Assembly (NCBI GenBank): GCA_947581885.1
Contig: CANPWF010000001.1
Coordinates: 1-36,668, forward strand
DNA length: 36,668 nt
From: an uncultured Clostridia bacterium
GTDB taxonomy: Bacteria; Bacillota; Clostridia; Christensenellales; Borkfalkiaceae
Reading direction: 5' to 3'
The notes beneath the pieces were generated by a model. It ran no database searches. It was not told the origin of the DNA and saw nothing but the letters and a program-made list of their open reading frames with translations. Of the stretch, positions 26,051 to 35,625 are shown piece by piece (the first letter of the stretch is position 1; each line of letters begins with the position of its first letter). A program made the translations under genes and the position numbers.

Positions 26051-28935
26051 AGATCGGAAAGAGATTGTTCTGTTTGATCCTCGCCTTGTGTCTGTCGCTT
26101 CCGCTCGCCGCCTGCGGCGGGACGGAACTCGAAGCCCCCACGGGGATCGATTTGAGCGAAGAATATATGCTTTCCTGGGACGAGATGAAGAACGCGCGTT
26201 CCTATGAGGTGGAGATCACCGACGTCGCAAGCGGACAGACGAATGTCGATCCGAGCCGCCGCGCGAGTTACGACCTCTCCGCACTCTCCGAGGGCGATTA
26301 TTCCGTTCGTCTGCGCTCGGTGGGCGGGCAGGGGAACAACGAGTTCTCCGAGTGGACGGAAAAGTTTGATTTCCACAGAGAATATGAGTCGGGGCTCATC
26401 TATTCGCTCATCAACAGCGATATGGAATACGCCGTCATCAAGGTGGGGAAAGCCGAGGGCGACGTCGTGATCGAGGACACCTATCGCGGGAGACCCGTCA
26501 CCGCCATCGCCGACGCGGCGTTCCGTTCTGCAGGGGGACGCGTGACAAGTGTGACGTTCGGCAAAAACGTCAGGACTATCGGAGACAGCGCATTTTACAA
26601 CTGCACGGGCCTCACAAAGGTGACGATGAGCGATTCCGTTGTCTCCATCGGCAAGTCCGCCTTCCAAAACTGCGGCGCGCTCGAATCGATGACGCTCTCC
26701 GCCTCGCTGACGACGATCCCCGAGTATGCGTTTGCCTATTGCAAGTCGTTGCAGACGCTGGCGCTCGGCGATAAAATCACCTCGATCGGCGAATCCGCAT
26801 TTACGAATTGTTCTGGTCTCGCGCAGCTCCGACTTCCTGATTCCGTCGCCACTATCGGCGAATACTCGTTCAACGAGAACGACGCGCTTGCCGAAGTCAC
26901 GTTCGGTGCAGGCATCCGGACGATCAAAGGGCGCGCATTTTATGGGTGCGATGCCTTGCGCTCCGTCGTCTTTCCGGCACAACTTGCGGAGGGGAACTCC
27001 CTTTCGTTGGGTATATATGCGTTTTCCAACTGTGACGCGCTTGAAACGGTGGAACTTCCCGAGGGGACGGCTTCCATCGGGGAGGGGTGCTTTTCATACT
27101 CCGAACAGTTTGACAATATCGAGATTCCCGCGAGCGTAGAATCCGTCGGCTTCGGAGCGTTTACGGAGACGGCGCTTGAAAAATCGCAGGAGGGGAACGA
27201 TATGGTATATGCCGACCATTGGTTGCTCTCCATATCCCCTACGCTTTATTTGACATGTCAGACTGTTGACGACACCGTTTTGCGCCCTAACACAGTAGGG
27301 ATCGCCGATCGCGCATTTATCCGTCTCATTACGTCAAGCGACACAGGAATATCCCAATATTCCGGTGCGCCACAATTAGAGCGGATCAATCTGCCCTCCT
27401 CGGTGAAATATATCGGCCAATATGCATTTTACAACTCACCGTCGTTGAGCCGTCTGCACGCATTGAACGGCGGACTGCGGAAGATCGGCGCCTATGCGTT
27501 TGCCGGTTGCGGAGTGCTCAGCGGTGTGCAATTCAGCGAAGGTTTGCTTGAAATCGGTCAGTACGCTTTCTATCTCTGCACATTGTTGAACAATAACCGC
27601 AATGCACCACATTATTTGGTGCCCGAATCGGTCACGCGGATCGGGACCTATGCGTTTCGCGATACGATGCTGTGGACTTCGGCAAATGATAACGATGCGG
27701 TCTACGCCGGAAATTGGGTCGTGGGGTATAAAGGAGCGCCCACAGAGATCACTTTGAGAGAGGGCAACAATGCGGTGGAGGGCATTTCGGATTATGCTTT
27801 CTATAATGCAAGCACGCTGAGAACAGTTTCAAACGTGCAGTTGGCGCGATATGTCGGCGTAGGGGCGTTTTACGGATGCGCGGCGCTTTCCGCAATCAGT
27901 TTAAACAGAGATCTTGAAAAAATCGGTTCATATACGTTTTACGGATGCGCGGCGCTATGGCGCGTCTCACTTCCCACGAGGCTTACTGAGATCGGGGCAT
28001 ATTCGTTCTATAATTGTTCCGGTCTACTTCGAGTTTTGCTTTCGGGGTTTGATTTCGAGGGGCTCGATCTATCGGCGTGTCGCGTGCGCAAGATTGGAGA
28101 GCGTGCGTTTTACGGGTGCGAAGGGTTAAGAGGCGTCAGGTTTGGATCGATGCTTGAATCTCTCGGGACGCGCGCGTTCTACGGATGTACAATGTTGAAA
28201 GAGGTGACGATCCCCGGCACGGTGAAGGAGATCGGCGAAGCCGCCTTTGCCAAGAGCGCGGTTTCTGTCCTCACGTTGGAAAACGGGATAGAGAAGATCG
28301 GAAAGGACGCATTCCGCATGACGTCTGTTGCGGCGGTGCATATTCCTGACAGTGTGAAAGAAATCGGTCAAGCGGCATTTTACGACGCCTCTCAGAACTT
28401 GATCATCGACCTCGGCAACGGGGTGGAGCGCATCGGCGACTACGCCTTCGGGCGCAATTCCGGTGTGGTCGGGAACGTGACGATTCCCGCGAGCGTAAAG
28501 GAGATCGGGAAGTATGCGTTTGCCGAGTGCGTGAACCTCGGGAGTGTCATCTTCCGCGGCGCCCCTTCCTCGATCGGCTCCAATGCGTTTTACCTCTGTT
28601 CTCGTCTTACGTTCTACGTGGCGGACGGGGTAGAACTCCCCGGAGAGGGCTGGAATTCCTCCTTCCGCCCCGAGATAAACGGGTGCACGCTCTCAGACGA
28701 CGGCACCTACGTGTTTTCCGTGACGGTAGGCAATATCCGCTACGGCACGGCGTTCGGCGGACTGACGGCTCCCTCGCGCGCGGGCTTTGATTTTGTGGGT
28801 TGGTCCACGAGCCCCGGCGGCGAGCCCGATTACGCCGCGGGCGACCTTGCGTCAGCGCCGAATGGCATCACGCTGTATGCCGTCTACCGTTATCATACGG
28901 AAACGCCCGAGGGCGGAGCGCCCTCGCAAGAATAA
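26047..28935 (+). CDS. BspA-type leucine-rich repeat lipoprotein
   Basis: A 962-residue lipoprotein with signal peptide and lipobox LAAC (C23). A fibronectin III-like domain (about 30-115, with MLSWDEMKNARSYEVEI) precedes a BspA/LRR_5 solenoid (about 130-870) built from units such as IGDSAFYNCTGLTKVTM, broken by hairpin modules of the kind YADHWLLSI and YAGNWVVGY. One InlB B-repeat closes the protein (about 885-950, GFDFVGWSTSPGG and TLYAVYRYH). No sortase motif. ATG 26047 overlaps the stop of the double-VWA gene (ATGA), the strongest evidence that this surface protein and the MoxR/VWA machinery are one unit. It is a smaller relative of the 3270-residue protein at 8147. Likely adhesin or binding protein; ligand unknown. 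Confidence 0.92.
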   Translation: MKIGKRLFCLILALCLSLPLAACGGTELEAPTGIDLSEEYMLSWDEMKNARSYEVEITDVASGQTNVDPSRRASYDLSALSEGDYSVRLRSVGGQGNNEFSEWTEKFDFHREYESGLIYSLINSDMEYAVIKVGKAEGDVVIEDTYRGRPVTAIADAAFRSAGGRVTSVTFGKNVRTIGDSAFYNCTGLTKVTMSDSVVSIGKSAFQNCGALESMTLSASLTTIPEYAFAYCKSLQTLALGDKITSIGESAFTNCSGLAQLRLPDSVATIGEYSFNENDALAEVTFGAGIRTIKGRAFYGCDALRSVVFPAQLAEGNSLSLGIYAFSNCDALETVELPEGTASIGEGCFSYSEQFDNIEIPASVESVGFGAFTETALEKSQEGNDMVYADHWLLSISPTLYLTCQTVDDTVLRPNTVGIADRAFIRLITSSDTGISQYSGAPQLERINLPSSVKYIGQYAFYNSPSLSRLHALNGGLRKIGAYAFAGCGVLSGVQFSEGLLEIGQYAFYLCTLLNNNRNAPHYLVPESVTRIGTYAFRDTMLWTSANDNDAVYAGNWVVGYKGAPTEITLREGNNAVEGISDYAFYNASTLRTVSNVQLARYVGVGAFYGCAALSAISLNRDLEKIGSYTFYGCAALWRVSLPTRLTEIGAYSFYNCSGLLRVLLSGFDFEGLDLSACRVRKIGERAFYGCEGLRGVRFGSMLESLGTRAFYGCTMLKEVTIPGTVKEIGEAAFAKSAVSVLTLENGIEKIGKDAFRMTSVAAVHIPDSVKEIGQAAFYDASQNLIIDLGNGVERIGDYAFGRNSGVVGNVTIPASVKEIGKYAFAECVNLGSVIFRGAPSSIGSNAFYLCSRLTFYVADGVELPGEGWNSSFRPEINGCTLSDDGTYVFSVTVGNIRYGTAFGGLTAPSRAGFDFVGWSTSPGGEPDYAAGDLASAPNGITLYAVYRYHTETPEGGAPSQE

Positions 28936-28962
28936 ATGAGTTATCAATGAGGAGTGTTGATT

Positions 28963-31900
28963 ATGAAGCGAATCGGAAAAAGATTGTTGACTTGTATCCT
29001 GATGGCGCTGTGCGCGCTCTGTCTCGTGCTCGCCGCCTGCGGTGAGGGGGACAAGATCGAATTTTCTTTCGAAACAAACGGCGGTTCGCCCATCGAGACG
29101 GTCTATGTCGACAAGGGCGAAACGTACACGTTGCCGACTCCGCAGAGGGAGGGCTACGGTTTCGAGGGCTGGTACGACAATGCGGAATTTTCCGGGACGG
29201 CCGTAACCGAGGTCGTCGCGGAAAATCCCACAAAATACTATGCAAAGTGGGAACAACTCTACGAGATCAAACTCGAACTCGACGGCGGCACGCTCACGAC
29301 TGGGAAACTCTATGCAAAGACCGGCGATGCGATCTACGACGCCGTTAAGGACCTCGTACCAACCAAAGAGGGTTGGCAGTTTGGCGCATGGTATTTGGGC
29401 GGCACAGAACTCTCCCGCGCCACGCAGATGCAAACGGCGGACGTGACCCTCACCGCGCACTATAAAGTGGGCTATAAGGTGGAGATCTACAAACAGGACA
29501 CCGATTTGGAAGGGTACACGAAGGAAGAAAAGGACTATGTTGGCTACGAGTATATCACTTCTACGCCGTACACGCCCAATGTTGCGGTAAGGGGCTTTGA
29601 TCTTGCCGCCACACAGCCTGCGGACGGCGCCGCTCCGGCGATCACTTCCAAAGTTTTGACGGAAACCCCGTCGGATAACGTGTTCCGCCTGTATTACGAC
29701 AGGAAGCTCGTGGAAGTGACGATTGCCCCCAACTATCCCGACGGGCAAGCGGGCACACCCATTCAACGGCAGATCAGGTACGGCTGTGAAATGGAACTTC
29801 CGGTTGCGGAGTTTGCGGCAGACGGCTATTTCCTGTATGCTTGGTCGGCGATGGACGCCGAAGGCAACACGGACGTCATCGAGAGCGACTACATCAAGAG
29901 TTTGCTTGTCAACGTCGATGGAGGCGACGCCGAGTTTTCCGAAACGGTGGAGGTCGGGGAATACACCTCCTTTACCGCCCTTTGGAGCAAGGGCTACACC
30001 GACATGATGCGTGGCGTGGACCGAATTTATCTGTTCCATGAGGACGATACGGTTTGCTATCTCGAACGCTACGGAAAATACTTCGAGGGCGAATACACGC
30101 CGTTGACCCACTCTGCATATTTCTCTAATGGACGGAAATCTTTGGAGGGCCGGTTAAAGGACGACCATACTTTTATCTACGCACTCACTTCTAGAGACAC
30201 AATGACCGCCGACTACTATTCGTTCTCGGACGGCGTTGACAGTACCCGCCAAATCACTTTTGATGCGTATGATGGTCTTACCTATAATAATGGGGGGAGC
30301 TCGTCGGACGGAACATATACGATTGATGCAGCGAATAATTATCACGTTACATTCACGACCGGTGAATTGAGAGGACAAATGCTTGTGTTGCGCCTCTTGC
30401 AATCGACGGTAGATGGCGCAACGCGCACGCTCTTCCAGTTCCGCAACGAGGAAGAGTACGAAATGCCGATCTTGCAGCGTGCGCTCGTCGCCGAGCAGGG
30501 CGGTACCAATGTTGTCACCTATCTCATCAGCAATCTTTTATCCATTGACCTCGATGGCTACGGCATAGCGGTCATGAACCTCGGCGATGACGAGACGACA
30601 AACTATTACTATACACGCACGGAAGAAGCGCTCACCCTCTATAACACCAGCGGCAGAGTCTACGGCGTGTGCAAGTTTGTAATGGTCAGTAACATCTGTT
30701 GCTACATTCCCTATGATGAGGATATGGATGTCACATATACCTCTGAGGACGGAACGCTTAAACTCGATGGCGTCTCCGAGGCAATTTACAGGCCGAAGGG
30801 CAAGGCAACCGTCACCGGGACGTATTCCTACACCGCCTCGGTGTTCGGCGGAAATATCGTGACCGTTGCGATCAACAACGATCACTACGTGTTCCTTGTC
30901 AAGTCCGAAACGTCGGGGGAAGGCGAAGATATCGTTACGACGTACACCTATGAGAGAAAGCCGGACGGGTATGCCGAATATTACCATACGGACGGCAGAT
31001 ACATCAACTTTACCCCCATCATCGTGATCAACGAGACGGCGGAGGGCAGGGCGTCTGTCTACGGCGCTTCGGGTACATCTTCGCAACACGCATTCCACAA
31101 GGTCGCGGCGGGTCTGTACACGTACAACGCCAATCATCAAACGTATGCCCTCACCATCGACCATTGGGAGACGTACCCCGAGGACATTTTGGAGACGCCC
31201 ATCGATCTTCACAATCTCGCTGTCATCGTATTCGGCGTGAACACCACGCGCACGAATACGGCGCTCTATCATGTCTCCTATTGGCAGAGCATCAAGCGCA
31301 CGAGCGATGAAGCCGCGGATGACCTCACGACGACATATACGGGCCGAGTGACGCGTGGCAGTGAAACTGTGAATGCGACACTTTCGCTCGTGGGCGGATT
31401 TGCCATTTTGAAGATTGACACGGAAGATTGGAAAGTCGGTTCGTATTCGACGTCTAACGGTGTCACGACGGTCAACATCGGGCTCACGGAAAACACCTCG
31501 CGCTTCTATGTCGAACTCAACGATGGCGGCACAAAGACTTTCACCCATCTCAACCAACTGCTCGGCAGCGCGCGGGAGCGCAATGCCGACGGCACGTCGA
31601 ACAGTAACGTCACGTTCGAGTTTAACGGCAAGGGCGGCGCGACCCTCGTCACACAGCAGTCGGAGAGCGATCCGAAGCGCGTTGCGGGAACGATTGAGGA
31701 ACAGGACGATATCGAGGGCGTCGAGGGCACCGTCTACAAGTTCACGCCGGCCGAGGAGGGCGATACGCAAGAATTCCGCTTCGTGCTCCTCACTTCGGGC
31801 TCTTACACCTACTTCACCCGCGAGACGACGGACTACAACGGGACCTATACGGAGACGGGCGGCACGGGCACGCTCACGCTCGACGGCTTCGGCTTCCGCG

Positions 31901-34089
31901 GCACCTTCACCGTGGAAGGCGAAGATGAACCCCTCGTGGGCGTCTATTCCATCGTGGACGCCGACAAGAGGATCGTCTGCGTGATGGTCGGGAGCGACCC
32001 CTACTATTTTGATATCACGGATCGGAATTACGTGGTTCGCGGCTCGGAATACGGCGCATATATGTTCATCGTCAACTATGCCAACAACGGGTATCTGTTG
32101 CGCCTTGACGGGCACGAGAAAGCCACGTTGGAGAAGGACGAAATTGTCGTTGCAAACGGTTCGTACAGCGAGAAGAACGGCGTCTATACGCTGGATCTCA
32201 CGTTGGAAACGGAGGTCGCGGGCATCAATACGACGTATACGGGAGCCCTCGGGGAAGTCATACAAAACAATCAGAGATACAACGCCTTCCTTGTGGAATT
32301 CTCCAATGCGCGCAACGTCTATGTGGACCGCACGGAATGGACCGTGCTCATGCTCGACGGCTTCGGCAACGCGGTGCGTTTCGGGCAGTACGGCGGCGCG
32401 GAGCGCGGAACGTACACCGTGCTCACGGATGACCTCGTTTACTATGCGAACAGTGCGGGCACTGATGCGTGCATCTATCAGTACAGCGGCGACGGAATGG
32501 TCGGCGAGATCGTCATGCGGGAATACACCGCGCAGGGCTACTATACCCAAAACCTCGATGCGCTCCTCTTCACGGAATACGGCTTCATGCAGTTCAACGG
32601 CACGACGAGATATTACTACGAAATGGACGACGAGGGGAATGTCACCATTTACCGCCGTGCCTTCGGCGAAGAGGGCGCAAACAAATACGGGTTCCTTAAA
32701 AATGAGATCGGCAAGTTAGAGGATGAGTTGGACCTCAGCGGCATTGTCACAGAAAGCTTCGGTCAAGAGAAGTATTACAGCGCAGACGGCTACGCCATTA
32801 CCTTTAAGCGCGCGGAGGACGATAAATACGACGACACGCACTTCAAATATCCCGTCAGCGTGAGCGAGAAGGATGAAACCCTCTATTCGCTCGAAGACCT
32901 CGTGTTTGCACCCACGGGCGGCGATTCGTTTTCCGTGAGGGCGACGATCATCATCAACGGGAAGGACTATACGGGCACTATCCACCGCGCCGTCGTCAAA
33001 AACGGAGATACAGACGAGGCAACGACTACCGAATGGTATCTCACAAACGGCAACCTCCGCTTTGATCTCGAACTGTACTATCAGGGTGCGGAACACGCTA
33101 CGTACAAAATCACACAGTTGCGGAGCATTCGGACCTATCAGTCGAATATGTATCTTGACGTGTACCTCATGATGCTGCTTTTGCTCGGCTATCCGATGAC
33201 CGATTCGTTCGGCACGATCACCCTCGTCACGGAGTTCAACGAGGATGGTACCCCCGGCGAGGGCGACAAACAGTATATTACGTCGGCGTTCGGGCAGGGT
33301 TCCGCTTTGTACGGGTACGAGTTGGAGAAGCAACCCTACGAATATGACGAAGAGACGGGCATTTACACCGTCGAGTTGCCGGAAAAGAAAGCGGCTTCCG
33401 AAGAAGAGGCCCCCGCCGAAGAGCCCGCCGCTACGTACAAATACCGCCTGTATTTCACCTTGGAACCCAGCGATATGTTCTTGCAGATCGGCTATGAGAT
33501 GTGGGGGTACACCGTTCTCGCGTATACGCGCGTGGAGACGCTTCAAACGTCGGAGGCCGAGCCGCAGTACACCGTCACGGCGGAGCGCGTCCTCTACGGC
33601 GACACCAACAGATATCGGGCGGGCGACTACTATTCGGTGAAACTGCAAAAGGGAGCAGAGGAGACGATCGCCGCGTACGACCATCTGCTCACAGTCGGAG
33701 ATGCACTGTATTATGTGGTGTATACGCGCAAAGAGGAGAAGATCACCGCGGCGAAGTACTACGAACTCAAGTTCACCGAGGAGGACAGCGGATCCATCGC
33801 GGGGGACGAAGTGAAACTTTTGAAGAGCGTCGCGGTCCGCGAGATGGACGCAACGGTCTATTATACCGACGGCGGTTCGTATGCGGAAGTGCTCACGGAC
33901 GGCGCGGAGAAGAAGATCGTCCACGTCTACTACTCGCAGGATTACACCGTCACGGAGTGTGAGTACGATGCAGAAAGCCAAACGTTCACCGTGACGACCT
34001 CGACGGGCAGACGGCTCTCGATCAAGATCACGGACGAAACGGGCAAGAAAATCGAGATCACGGAGATCGTGGAAGAGGCGGAGGAATAA
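28963..34089 (+). CDS. Large InlB-repeat and beta-repeat surface lipoprotein (1708 aa)
   Basis: Lipoprotein with signal peptide and lipobox LAAC (C26). About three InlB B-repeats in residues 31-345 (GYGFEGWYDNAEFSG, YYAKWEQ, FTALWSKGY), with a MucBP-like stretch at about 168-245. The rest, to residue 1708, is beta-rich and built from irregular repeats around GxYt plus a strand such as LTLDGFGFRGTF and LMLDGFGNAVRFG, which I cannot assign to a named family. A short Glu/Pro/Ala linker lies near 1475-1490. No LRR, no LPXTG. ATG 28963 is chosen because TGAGGAG (28948-28954) precedes it at 8 nt; the in-frame GTG at 28954 lies inside that site. It follows the BspA gene by 27 nt and ends the operon. 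Likely a cell-surface binding protein. Confidence 0.88.
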   Translation: MKRIGKRLLTCILMALCALCLVLAACGEGDKIEFSFETNGGSPIETVYVDKGETYTLPTPQREGYGFEGWYDNAEFSGTAVTEVVAENPTKYYAKWEQLYEIKLELDGGTLTTGKLYAKTGDAIYDAVKDLVPTKEGWQFGAWYLGGTELSRATQMQTADVTLTAHYKVGYKVEIYKQDTDLEGYTKEEKDYVGYEYITSTPYTPNVAVRGFDLAATQPADGAAPAITSKVLTETPSDNVFRLYYDRKLVEVTIAPNYPDGQAGTPIQRQIRYGCEMELPVAEFAADGYFLYAWSAMDAEGNTDVIESDYIKSLLVNVDGGDAEFSETVEVGEYTSFTALWSKGYTDMMRGVDRIYLFHEDDTVCYLERYGKYFEGEYTPLTHSAYFSNGRKSLEGRLKDDHTFIYALTSRDTMTADYYSFSDGVDSTRQITFDAYDGLTYNNGGSSSDGTYTIDAANNYHVTFTTGELRGQMLVLRLLQSTVDGATRTLFQFRNEEEYEMPILQRALVAEQGGTNVVTYLISNLLSIDLDGYGIAVMNLGDDETTNYYYTRTEEALTLYNTSGRVYGVCKFVMVSNICCYIPYDEDMDVTYTSEDGTLKLDGVSEAIYRPKGKATVTGTYSYTASVFGGNIVTVAINNDHYVFLVKSETSGEGEDIVTTYTYERKPDGYAEYYHTDGRYINFTPIIVINETAEGRASVYGASGTSSQHAFHKVAAGLYTYNANHQTYALTIDHWETYPEDILETPIDLHNLAVIVFGVNTTRTNTALYHVSYWQSIKRTSDEAADDLTTTYTGRVTRGSETVNATLSLVGGFAILKIDTEDWKVGSYSTSNGVTTVNIGLTENTSRFYVELNDGGTKTFTHLNQLLGSARERNADGTSNSNVTFEFNGKGGATLVTQQSESDPKRVAGTIEEQDDIEGVEGTVYKFTPAEEGDTQEFRFVLLTSGSYTYFTRETTDYNGTYTETGGTGTLTLDGFGFRGTFTVEGEDEPLVGVYSIVDADKRIVCVMVGSDPYYFDITDRNYVVRGSEYGAYMFIVNYANNGYLLRLDGHEKATLEKDEIVVANGSYSEKNGVYTLDLTLETEVAGINTTYTGALGEVIQNNQRYNAFLVEFSNARNVYVDRTEWTVLMLDGFGNAVRFGQYGGAERGTYTVLTDDLVYYANSAGTDACIYQYSGDGMVGEIVMREYTAQGYYTQNLDALLFTEYGFMQFNGTTRYYYEMDDEGNVTIYRRAFGEEGANKYGFLKNEIGKLEDELDLSGIVTESFGQEKYYSADGYAITFKRAEDDKYDDTHFKYPVSVSEKDETLYSLEDLVFAPTGGDSFSVRATIIINGKDYTGTIHRAVVKNGDTDEATTTEWYLTNGNLRFDLELYYQGAEHATYKITQLRSIRTYQSNMYLDVYLMMLLLLGYPMTDSFGTITLVTEFNEDGTPGEGDKQYITSAFGQGSALYGYELEKQPYEYDEETGIYTVELPEKKAASEEEAPAEEPAATYKYRLYFTLEPSDMFLQIGYEMWGYTVLAYTRVETLQTSEAEPQYTVTAERVLYGDTNRYRAGDYYSVKLQKGAEETIAAYDHLLTVGDALYYVVYTRKEEKITAAKYYELKFTEEDSGSIAGDEVKLLKSVAVREMDATVYYTDGGSYAEVLTDGAEKKIVHVYYSQDYTVTECEYDAESQTFTVTTSTGRRLSIKITDETGKKIEITEIVEEAEE

Positions 34090-34095
34090 CGCCGA

Positions 34096-34137
34096 AAGAG
34101 AAAAGCGGGAGGGCATTCGCCCTCCCGCTTTTCTCTT
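34096..34137 (+). terminator. Strong rho-independent terminator of the surface-protein operon
   Basis: Perfect 19-bp stem, with arms at 34096-34114 and 34119-34137 and an ATTC loop. The distal arm ends CTTTTCTCTT, U-rich, starting 7 nt after the stop codon. By symmetry (A-rich 5' arm) it could also stop minus-strand transcription from the IS element. Confidence 0.92.
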
Positions 34138-34218
34138 CTTCCCTTGCTCGCCCCTTTGGGGAATCTTCCTTATTCTTGCCCCCACTTCTCGGGGGTCTTC
34201 AACTGCCCCGGCAGATTG

Positions 34219-35205
34219 TCAAGTAAGTGCAACGGAATATTGGGAGAAAACTTCGGCGGGAGTTTTCCAGCCGAGACATTTTCTGGGGCGGTTATTTATG
34301 AGGGAAACAACATAGTCCAATTCTTGTTGCGTGACTTTAAGGAAATCGCAGCCTTTGGGGAAAAAGAACCTCAGGATGCCGTTTGTATTTTCGTTCGTTC
34401 CCCGTTGCCAAGGTTTATGCGGCTCGGCGAAATAGACCGGTGCATGCAATGCTTTCTCTATCTCTCTGAACTTGGAGAACTCCGAACCGTTATCAAAACT
34501 TATGCTCTTTACCGGTTTTCCCTCGAACATTGCTATGACCGCCTCTTTGATATCTTCGGACTTCTTCGTATAACAGATCCTTGCCAGTAAATACCTGCTG
34601 TTCCTGTCTACTTGCGAAACAATTACCCCGCATCCCGGTTTCCCCAATACCGTGTCTCCTTCCCAATCGCCTATCCTTAAACGGTTCTTTATCATATCGG
34701 GCCATTCCGGGATGATCCTGTCCGGTTTTATCGTGTAATACTCATTATTTCCGCGCTGGATCTGCTTGCCTCTTCTTCTCAAGTGGGTCCTCCGGCTTAT
34801 ATTGGGGAAGTCTCCTCTCTTGATTGCTCTGTATATCGTAGAAACGCCGAAGATCTTTCGTGACGGGTTTTCTTCTCTCCATCTGTTTGTTATCTCTTCC
34901 GGTGTCCAGAATTGAGTAAATCCCCATATTATGTAATTCCACTCATCCGTATGTGCTTTTAAGCGGTAATGTTTGCTCGACTTCCTCCGCACAATGGAAA
35001 GTGTTTGCGCCCGCCATGAATGATAGCAGTATGGATTATCCGATACGCCCCACTTCGGCTTCTTGGAGCGGTTCCTCCTGACTTCACGGCTCACTGATGA
35101 AGGACTGCGCCCCAAATATTCCGCAATTTTTCTAAAACTATATCCTTCTGCCAGCAATTCTTGTAGATATTTTCTTTCTTCTAGTGTATAATGTGTGTAA
35201 GACAA
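34219..35205 (-). CDS. IS30-family transposase
   Basis: Transposase of 328 residues from the chosen start. The N-terminal HTH_38 domain reads SYTHYTLEERKYLQELLAEG then SFRKIAEYLGRSPSSVSREV. The DDE integrase core shows D in GDWEGDTVLG, D in SFDNGSEF and E in RGTNENTNGILRFFFPKG, all three catalytic residues present, so it looks functional. The C-terminal NNRPRKCLGWKTPAEVF is typical of IS30 members. Start: TTG at 35205 gives the usual MSYTHYT-type N-terminus and is preceded by AGGGAGAG; a GTG at 35238 in the same frame lies near the predicted transcription start with no ribosome binding site and is less likely. Lower GC than surrounding genes, consistent with horizontal acquisition. Confidence 0.93.
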   Translation of the reverse strand: MSYTHYTLEERKYLQELLAEGYSFRKIAEYLGRSPSSVSREVRRNRSKKPKWGVSDNPYCYHSWRAQTLSIVRRKSSKHYRLKAHTDEWNYIIWGFTQFWTPEEITNRWREENPSRKIFGVSTIYRAIKRGDFPNISRRTHLRRRGKQIQRGNNEYYTIKPDRIIPEWPDMIKNRLRIGDWEGDTVLGKPGCGVIVSQVDRNSRYLLARICYTKKSEDIKEAVIAMFEGKPVKSISFDNGSEFSKFREIEKALHAPVYFAEPHKPWQRGTNENTNGILRFFFPKGCDFLKVTQQELDYVVSLINNRPRKCLGWKTPAEVFSQYSVALT

Positions 35206-35242
35206 TGTAGTTGCTCTCCCTAATGTTTGTTTGGTCACTTAC

Positions 35243-35271
35243 ATTATACAAGAGTTTTCTTACATTGTCCC
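35243..35271 (-). promoter_or_regulatory. Promoter of the IS30 transposase
   Basis: On the minus strand TATAAT (35248-35243) lies 17 nt from GGGACA (35271-35266), a 4/6 match to TTGACA. Transcription would start near 35236, leaving a leader of about 30 nt with AGGGAGAG ahead of the TTG start. Confidence 0.55.
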
Positions 35272-35381
35272 TTTTTTTATCCCCACCTACACCCGTTGCA
35301 CTTCATATGATAACACGCGCCCCTCCTCAGGGACGCAAGGGGTGGACCCTCATACAGGACCTGCGCCGCGCCTCTTCTCTG

Positions 35382-35455
35382 TCCTCATACCGAGCCCTGC
35401 GTCCGCCCGCTTTGCGCTCTGTCCTTACGACCTGCTCCCTCTCCTCATACCGAGC
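35382..35455 (+). repeat. Direct repeat of a 14-nt motif
   Basis: TCCTCATACCGAGC occurs at 35382-35395 and 35442-35455, 60 nt apart, with a partial third copy (CCCTCATAC) near 35347. The sequence between is C/T-rich. Origin unknown. Confidence 0.8.
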
Positions 35456-35489
35456 GCGTCGCCGCGGCTCAAAAAGCCGCGGCGACGCG
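35455..35489. other. Perfect 15-bp GC hairpin
   Basis: Arms at 35455-35469 and 35475-35489 (CGCGTCGCCGCGGCT and its complement) enclose CAAAA. No T tract on either side, so probably not a terminator. Confidence 0.8.
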
Positions 35490-35625
35490 TGAGCGTATCT
35501 TTCCCAAAAAAATTTTGAAAAAAATCAAAAAAGTTTGGCATACATCGCCAAACAGCAAAAAATTTTGCGGTACAATAACTATGGAAAGAGGAGAGCGGAT
35601 GCAACGAGCGGCGGCGGCCAACAAA

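Larger units (their letters stand above)
34210..35275 (-). mobile_element. IS30-family insertion sequence (ends approximate)
   Basis: One full transposase gene on the minus strand with its own promoter near the right end. Termini are not firmly defined. The left end near 34216 (GTCAAGTAAGTGCAAC) and the reverse complement of the right end near 35270 (GACAATGTAAGAAAAC) are similar with small gaps and are candidate inverted repeats. The element is visibly more AT-rich than its neighbours and sits 80 nt past the operon terminator. Between them (34150-34213) lie three small GC hairpins. Confidence 0.75.

Noticed and set aside
30538..32550. A 670-codon minus-strand open frame inside the InlB lipoprotein gene
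   Set aside because: It is antisense to a well-supported lipoprotein, has no start signals and its translation is Arg/Val/His-rich shadow sequence.
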